Source of the DNA: Gnetum montanum
Taxonomy: Eukaryota > Streptophyta > Gnetopsida > Gnetales > Gnetaceae
NCBI GenBank assembly: GCA_015680685.1
Contig: MNCI01023334.1
Span: 142,132-206,131, forward strand
Direction: 5' to 3'
DNA: 64,000 nucleotides
Shown here: in pieces, positions 58,013-64,000 of the stretch
How the letters are laid out: every line of letters starts with the position of its first letter
Numbering within the stretch: position 1 is the stretch's first letter
Notes under the pieces: model-generated
The model's database searches: none
What the model was told of the DNA's origin: nothing
Seen by the model: only the letters and a program-made list of their open reading frames with translations
Made by a program: the position numbers and the translations under genes

Positions 58013-59159
58013 AACACCCCCTTCTTATTTTAATTACATTAAGTTTTACTTATAAAAGATTTTGTTATCTACCTACATTAAGTTTCAAATTAATATTAAT
58101 TTTAGCCTTTTAAATATGTCTTTTTATTTTTACATTCTATATTTATGTTAATTTTTCTTTTTTTCTTTTATATTTCTAATTGAATCAAGCAACCTCATGC
58201 TCCTCTTTAATACATGGAGAACATAATAATAATAATAGAGAAAATTAGAATGTTATGTTCCTCTCCAACAAATAGGTTCCATAGATTTCAATAACTAATC
58301 TTTTGGAAGACCTTACAAGTCATACCTAAAATTAAACATAGAAAAATTCATAAAATCACTTAAGGGACATGAATAAATTACTTAGAAACTCAAAAAATAC
58401 TTAGCATTCCAAAATTAATTATTTGAAAAACTTAGTACACCAAGTATGAAATTTTATAATTTAACAAGTATACTTGAATATACCATAAGAATTAAATACG
58501 TTACAATATCCATGAATTGTTTCACCAATATCTCATACAAATATAATTTAAGTACAAGGTTATATAAAATACCAAAGATATTCAAAAGTGTCATTTTAAA
58601 AATCTATAACATAGCTCCAAAGATAAAATAATGCTTAAAATCTTCATTCATAAATCATCATCCAATTCCAATTCTTTATTTTTGAACTTTGATCCATTAT
58701 CCACATTGTCATTTGAAAACTCCATCCAAGCCTCTTAAATATAACCTTCATGAAACACATAAGAGAAGGATTAAAGTAACTTCATAGTACAAGAAACCAC
58801 CTTGTTGCTACCTGAAACAAGCTAGAAGATGGGATTCATATTGTAAGATACCTTGTTAGAACCAATAACAATTAACTCAATGGTCAATCTACACCACTAA
58901 CATTGTCATTAATTCATCAATTACCATTGACCCATACTTTGCATTACCAATAATATTCTATGAGTTACCACATCAAATGTTAGAATAACTATAAGGTTGA
59001 TACTAACATAAACTAGCCATCAAGGACTGTTTATTGTGAAAAATCATCTATCTAAGACAAACCTTATGAATAAATGTCTAATTATTGGATTAGCTAACCC
59101 TTACAAAGGAATGTCCATATGTTACGTTATGTTATGACTAGCATCAACCTATAGCTTCT
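58013..59159. other. AT-rich sequence, no gene seen
   Basis: Very AT-rich. The short plus-strand frame at 58446-58631 is compositionally biased and unlikely to be coding. Confidence 0.45.
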
Positions 59160-60024
59160 TGATGAGCAAAAAGTGTTCCTAACTTCCAACCATATAAACC
59201 ACACAAGCATTGTATGTGACTTGATCATAATCTGTGGATGGGATAATATATTCTCTAAAGAGCTAATGCTAAGATCATTGATTGTTGTCTTCCCACTAGA
59301 GTTAGTAGTGGTCAAAGCATATGGTTCAACTTACAATGAAGTATATGATGTCATGATGTTATTTAGCTATAATAATGCTAAAGTAAGAAACATGGTAAAT
59401 TAAATCTTTTCATACATATCTTAGTTAGTATAACTACCACTTGGATTACCAAGTAACTTGCTATTAGGAAAATTAAGTAATGCTACTGCTAGGTTACTAA
59501 ATTATTATATGTTGTGCTTGAAACAAGTTTTACTTATTTTGCTAAAGTATTAATATATAATAGAAATGAAAATTTTACTAGAAAAGTAAATGACAATGGA
59601 AAGTAAATTCTATGTTAAATGATATGCTTCAATGATAAAAAATAATCTTGATGTTTATTGCGAGTCATGAAATGTATCTAGGTAAATCTCACTTGAATAA
59701 AGAGGTCATACAATCACTTCGAATCATACTAAAGGCACTCATGAACTAATTCTAAATTCATAAGAATAAACTTAAGAATCTAACTAAGGTGGATTAAAAA
59801 GATACATTAATTGTGATGGTTATTTAGTATTTGTAGGTATTACTAGATTCAAATAAATAGTATTATACATTAATTGTGATGGTTATTTAGTATTTGTGGG
59901 CATTACTAGATTCAAATAAATAGTATTCATAATATCATATATAAGCATATGATACCACAGCTACGATATCATTGGTACAATATTGTAGGTATGATGTTAC
60001 ACTTAGCTTATTTAATATTCATCA
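59160..60024 (-). repeat. 3' LTR of element F
   Basis: TGATGAGCAAAAAG to ATATTCATCA, 865 bp, followed by a polypurine tract. Homologous to LTR E at its start. Confidence 0.7.
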
Positions 60025-60036
60025 TACCCTCATGAC
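60025..60036 (-). other. polypurine tract of element F
   Basis: TACCCTCATGAC on the plus strand beside the LTR. Confidence 0.65.
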
Positions 60037-62474
60037 TAAGTAGAAACTTGTTCTCAAGTTAAATAAAAGTTAAATGTTTGTTACGAAATTTTAGAGTGCA
60101 TATAACATTATTTATTCAAGTGAATTACATCAAAGATAAAAACATTTAAACTTATCATAAAAAATGACAAAGAATTACAAGATCTTCAAAAGAGTTAAGG
60201 TGGATCTTTATGTTATTCATAGAGCTAGTGGATTTTCCTACATTGATTGCTATTGCTACTACTTTCCCAATGATGCTAGCTTATTCATGTCAAAATAGCT
60301 TAGTAGGGCTCTTAATTTCTCTTCATTTATCTTGGGATCATTCACTATCCATGCCAAGTTGACAAGGATTATTGTTATCGATACTTCCTAAGGACTTCCC
60401 AAGGACATGGGCATAATGACATCCATGAAATCAATTTCCCACATATCAAATAGTTCCAATAGCTATATCCATTGCTATGACCCTTCAAATTTTACTATCA
60501 TCCAAATACTCCTTTGACATTTATAGAGGATTATGTAAATTGGTATGCATCTCAAAATAGAGTAGGGAAGAAATAGCTATCCATGAGAAACTTAGTGGTT
60601 GTTTACTTTATTGCATAATGACCTCCACACAGTCCTTCATAAGCATCTTGGAAGACTAATTATTGATTTTCATTTGGTACATACCATTAAATTAGACTAA
60701 CATCATAGATTTTATAAAGCTTACCCTTTATTTCCATGAAGTTTTTAACCTAATGTAAAAAAATTTTATTCATATTTTTTTTATCTCATTCATTGGGGAT
60801 TTATTGTGTGGTTTACTAAGTGAGCTAGTTTTTAAACCATCATTTTTCTATTGAACTTGAAACCATTATTTCTTTTGCAAATAGCAACTCATCTAGGAAT
60901 TGATTTAAGAGTGGTTCTTTGTCATGGTTTTTATTCCATTAAAATTGAGATAAATGATCAATGACTACATTCTCGGTGTCCTTTATATCTTTCATTATAA
61001 GATTGAATTCCTATAAAATTACAAGTCATTGTATAATGTGAGAGCTAACTACTAGCTTATTCATTAGAAATCTGATGGCACTATGGTTGGTATGGACATA
61101 GATATGATAGCCAAGTATATAATGTCTAAAATTTTCAAGAGCATACATCACTTTCATTAATTCTTACTCTATAGTGATATAGCTAAGTTGTGCTCATGTG
61201 ATACTCTATAGTAAATATAATATAATCATTATTTATCATCAATTTACTTAAGTACTTCTCTTAATACGTAGTTAGATGTATTTATAATTATGTGAAATAA
61301 CTTCAACTAATCTATTACTTGAAGAATGAGACTCTCCACTAGCTTTTTCTTAAGAAGTTCAAGAGTCATTTCATATTCTTTTGACCAAATTAATGACATT
61401 ATTTTTTGTTAACTTGACCAATGGTTTTGCAATCTTAGAGAAATTTTCAATGAATCTTCTATAATATCTAGTTTGGTTAAGAAATGATTGGACATATTTA
61501 ATTATTTCAAATCTTTTGGTAATGTCTTATAGGTCTTTATTTTTTAAGGATCCACATCAATTATTTTTTCTAAAAACCTTTTATGGACTAGAACTATATT
61601 CCTTGGACCATTAAATGACTCTACCAATTAAAATTAAGGTTAATTTTAAAACATCATTCAAAAAAGACCTATATACCACTACCAATTTCCTTTTGAAATA
61701 TGCTGAAGAAAAGTCTTTGGAAGGTCATAAAAGCATAACAAAGACCGAAAGGCATTTTTTTGTATGTAGATGTTCTTCATTAACTTATTGAAAAATTCTT
61801 CTCTTGGTGTTTTGGAGCTATTTTGATTTGATTATATTCATTGTATCCATTTAGAAAACTATAGTATTTCTATCCTTCTCTAGGAGGTCCAAGGCTTTCG
61901 AAGTTAGAATTGTATGTGAACAAGTCATCTAAGAAAACCTCCACATCATTACCAATCTATTTTTAATTATGTTGATGACAAGTCTTTGGAAGATTGCAAG
62001 AGCATTATATAGAGTGAAAGACATTTTTTTTGTATGCAAATATCCCTCATAAACTTGTGAAAGTGGTATTCTCTTAGTTTTTTGGAGTTATTTTTCTTTG
62101 ATTATACCATTTTATTTCTTCAAAAAACTATAGTATTTCTATTCTTCTATTATATCTAGAACTTGGTCAACAAATGGAAAAGAAAAATGATCTTTAAATG
62201 TAGCCATATTTAACAACTTAAAGTTTATGTAGATCCATCACTTGTTGTGTTTCTTTGGGGCAATGGCAAGTGGGCTTAGTTGATAACATCTTTCAATTTA
62301 GAATTCAATATTCTTTATGGTTATTAGTATAGTTTAATAGCTATAATTGTATAAATGTAATGTTGACAAATACATAGATCTATCCCTATGATTTCATTAT
62401 ATGAACATGCAAAGGTTGTGAGCTATTTTCTAATAATATTAAGTAACTTATTCTTCTATGTTTAGTTAGGTTGG
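60037..62474 (-). pseudogene. pol remnant of element F
   Basis: Minus strand. RNase H region near 60950-61200 matches 31930-32170 of A in DNA (TCATTAGAAATCTGATGGCAC shared in form). Reverse transcriptase motif FLNGYNEYNQI is read at about 61830-61870. A 269-bp tandem duplication follows. Gag and 5' end are missing; the sequence ends where the fresh plus-strand LTR begins at 62475. Confidence 0.65.
61673..62210. repeat. 269-bp tandem duplication inside the RT remnant
   Basis: AAGTCTTTGGAAG.T at 61711 and 61980, and ATAGTATTTCTAT.CTTCT at 61861 and 62130, both 269 bp apart. Copies have diverged, so the duplication is old. Confidence 0.85.
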
Positions 62475-62499
62475 TGATGAGACGCGACCTGCATGTGCC

Positions 62500-62529
62500 G
62501 CGATATCGCGTCTTACCCTGCGATATCGC
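62500..62529 (+). promoter_or_regulatory. paired GCGATATCGC palindromes
   Basis: Perfect 10-bp palindrome at 62500-62509 and 62520-62529, twenty bases apart (two helical turns), 17 bp before the TATA box. Candidate binding site for a dimeric factor. Confidence 0.6.
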
Positions 62530-62545
62530 GTCCCGCCGCCATATC

Positions 62546-62553
62546 TATAAATA
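62546..62553 (+). promoter_or_regulatory. LTR TATA box
   Basis: TATAAATA in CTATAAATAAGAGG, 71 bp from the LTR start. Confidence 0.75.
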
Positions 62554-63503
62554 AGAGGTGGCACTCCCTTCATTTCCCAATCCTGGCTAGAAGTAGCGAA
62601 GCTCTGGCAGATTGATCACTCCAGAGTTAGAATTTTTCCCATGTGCCCGCAGTAGGAGTCCTAGAGTGTACGGCTCTTTATTCGAGCAGCTTGTAACCTG
62701 AACCCAACTTGTGTACGGGAATAAAGATGAACTTGATTGGATAAACCTTGCAGCACGTGGTTTCATTTATTGCTTTCATTTACTGCTTTCCTAGTGCGTT
62801 CAAGTACGACTTGATTACGAGCGTCTACGGACGTGTACGGCTAGTCAAGGAATCGGCTGCTTGACGCAACGCATGAGTACGACTCAATTACGAGCATTGG
62901 CTGCTTGGTAACCCAATAGCATACTCTAGGATTCTGCGCTTGGTAATCCCAGTAGTAGTCCGATGTGTACGGCTAGTTGAGGAATCGGCTGCTCATTGCT
63001 AGGCTAGAACGTGTGATAAGTACGACTTAGTTACGAGCACCCACGGGTGTGTACGGCTGGCTAAGGAATCGGCTGCTTATCACACATAGGCTAAATAGGT
63101 GCCTCAGTACAACCACTTTGAGCACTTGCGTTACATGTGGTGATCACAGTAACGATTAGGATTTGGTAAGCCGTAGTTGCATAGTTCAGGGTGTGTCCGG
63201 TAAGTGGGAATGATGTTGACGCTAGTTAATTTAGACTTAGATCGTTAGTTAGAGTTAGCTTAGTTTCTCAACCCTTTCCCCTGATAGCATAGAAGATAAG
63301 CCGAAAATACCAAAAAAATCACATACCTCAGACTTGCTTAACCATACACCGTGACACTTACAAGCAAGCCTGGGAAGACAACGAACGATTAACCCCAAGT
63401 GTTTCTTGTGGCGTTAAGGCATTTAGTCTGTGGAGTTCAACCGGATCGCACGTGTACGCTCGTATTCGTATGGTTGAGTGTAGGGGTACCTCGCCACTCA
63501 TCA

Positions 63504-63522
63504 TTGGCGCCGTTGCCAGGGA
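63504..63522 (+). other. primer-binding site, tRNA-Asp
   Basis: TTGGCGCCGTTGCCAGGGA; one base differs from perfect complementarity to the plant tRNA-Asp 3' end. Confidence 0.92.
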
Positions 63523-63650
63523 CTAAGTGTTTTTTTCGCCAATTGAACATAAGGGATATCACTCACATCGTTGTGAGCCTAAAACGAACCTTAGGGTTAA
63601 TCAGTTAATCAAGAACATAAATAACGGTGAAAGTTAGCACACCAATAGAA

Positions 63651-64000
63651 ATGGCTTCTTCTCATGAAATCAACTCACCTAAGGACAATACAGGAGAAAG
63701 TCAGGATCATACGCATAACCGCAATCAACCATGTCCTCAACAATCCAAGGTCACATATACTCAACCCGATGAGTATGTGCCAGATTTTACCTTTGTTTTC
63801 CATCAAGATGAGCAACTGCGGTGGAGAGACATGCAAGGTAACATCGTGTTACCCCCAGATCGCTCTGCTCCCAGTATGCTTTTCCGTGCCTTCGTACGGA
63901 TTGACATGCATGAGCTGCTTGCTGAATACGTTTTGGATGATTATGACATGAGGGATTATCATCCCACAAACGCCCAACGTATTCGGGATGCAAGGCAGGA
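63651..64000 (+). CDS. Gag N-terminal part, open at the window edge
   Basis: ATG 63651 opens a frame without stop to the last base (116 codons). It begins MASSHEINSPKDNTGESQD and contains the block YTQPDEYVPDFTFVFHQDEQ, then WRDMQGNIVLPPDRSAP, also found in the gag remnants at 6003 and 36490. This domain precedes the capsid core in those copies and has no match I recognise. The intact frame makes this the reference copy for the family. Function: structural protein of the retrotransposon particle, from position and homologues. Confidence 0.85.
   Translation, partial: MASSHEINSPKDNTGESQDHTHNRNQPCPQQSKVTYTQPDEYVPDFTFVFHQDEQLRWRDMQGNIVLPPDRSAPSMLFRAFVRIDMHELLAEYVLDDYDMRDYHPTNAQRIRDARQ

Larger units (their letters stand above)
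62475..63503 (+). repeat. 5' LTR of the right-edge element
   Basis: TGATGAGACGCG to CCACTCATCA, 1,029 bp. The promoter lies at the extreme left. Much of the remainder consists of repeats of GTACGACT.GATTACGAGC and GGTAACCCAATAGCATAC blocks shared with 6890-7000 and 9400-9480. Confidence 0.9.
62475..64000 (+). mobile_element. young Athila-like element, 5' end
   Basis: 5' LTR 62475-63503, intact primer site, open gag from 63651, continuing past the window. It is richer in CG than its relatives at 6557 and 9019, and the primer site is nearly canonical; both suggest recent insertion. It abuts decayed pol of element F. Confidence 0.88.

Noticed and set aside
58000-58030. AACACCCCCTTC-like sequence as a possible polypurine tract and LTR edge of a copia element.
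   Set aside because: No second LTR, primer site or copia coding sequence is seen nearby.

Overview
The window is nuclear DNA from a land plant with a large, repeat-rich genome. The evidence is two plant-specific lineages of Ty3/gypsy retrotransposon (Tat-like and Athila-like), an R2R3-MYB gene relic, and primer-binding sites matching plant tRNA-Asp and tRNA-Asn. I cannot name the species. Almost everything is retrotransposon, nested and decayed. The only non-transposon gene I recognise is a broken MYB factor at 44.1-47.3 kb. The only open coding region without damage is the start of a gag gene running off the right edge.

Layout. 1-10374: a minus-strand Athila-like element (internal region 1076-6319, 5' LTR 6320-10374). 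Its LTR was split by a 3.3-kb plus-strand element that carries gag but no pol (6557-9821, perfect 5-bp target duplication). Another piece of that pol-less family fills 1-1075. 10854-27683: one complete minus-strand Tat-like element of 16.8 kb, with LTRs, a tRNA-Asn primer site, polypurine tract and TTACC target duplication. 27689-30621: short repeats, a 114-bp minisatellite and a degraded LINE ORF1-like frame. 30622-43259: three LTRs alternating with two internal regions, so that the middle LTR is shared; the third LTR is a chimera. 43260-47275: AT-rich fold-back DNA, then the MYB pseudogene split by a 1.64-kb solo LTR. 49263-62474: three more decayed minus-strand Athila-like elements. 62475-64000: a fresh plus-strand element (LTR, primer site, open gag).

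The most unusual object is inside the Tat-like element. Between protease and reverse transcriptase lies a gene on the opposite strand (17372-21410), with its own TATA box. It has eight exons joined in one frame by short GT-AG introns, and about 1,028 codons. It carries three in-frame TAG codons and a damaged last acceptor. Its leader and first intron carry the same GCGTATACGC dyads as the element's LTRs, and tandem repeats built on an AGTTTA core lie at each border between coding blocks. I read it as a captured or evolved accessory gene moved and regulated by the element.

Coding regions decay mainly through TAG and TGA codons, as expected from deamination of methylated CHG and CG sites. Most elements here are old and silent. 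The right-edge element and the Tat-like element look youngest.
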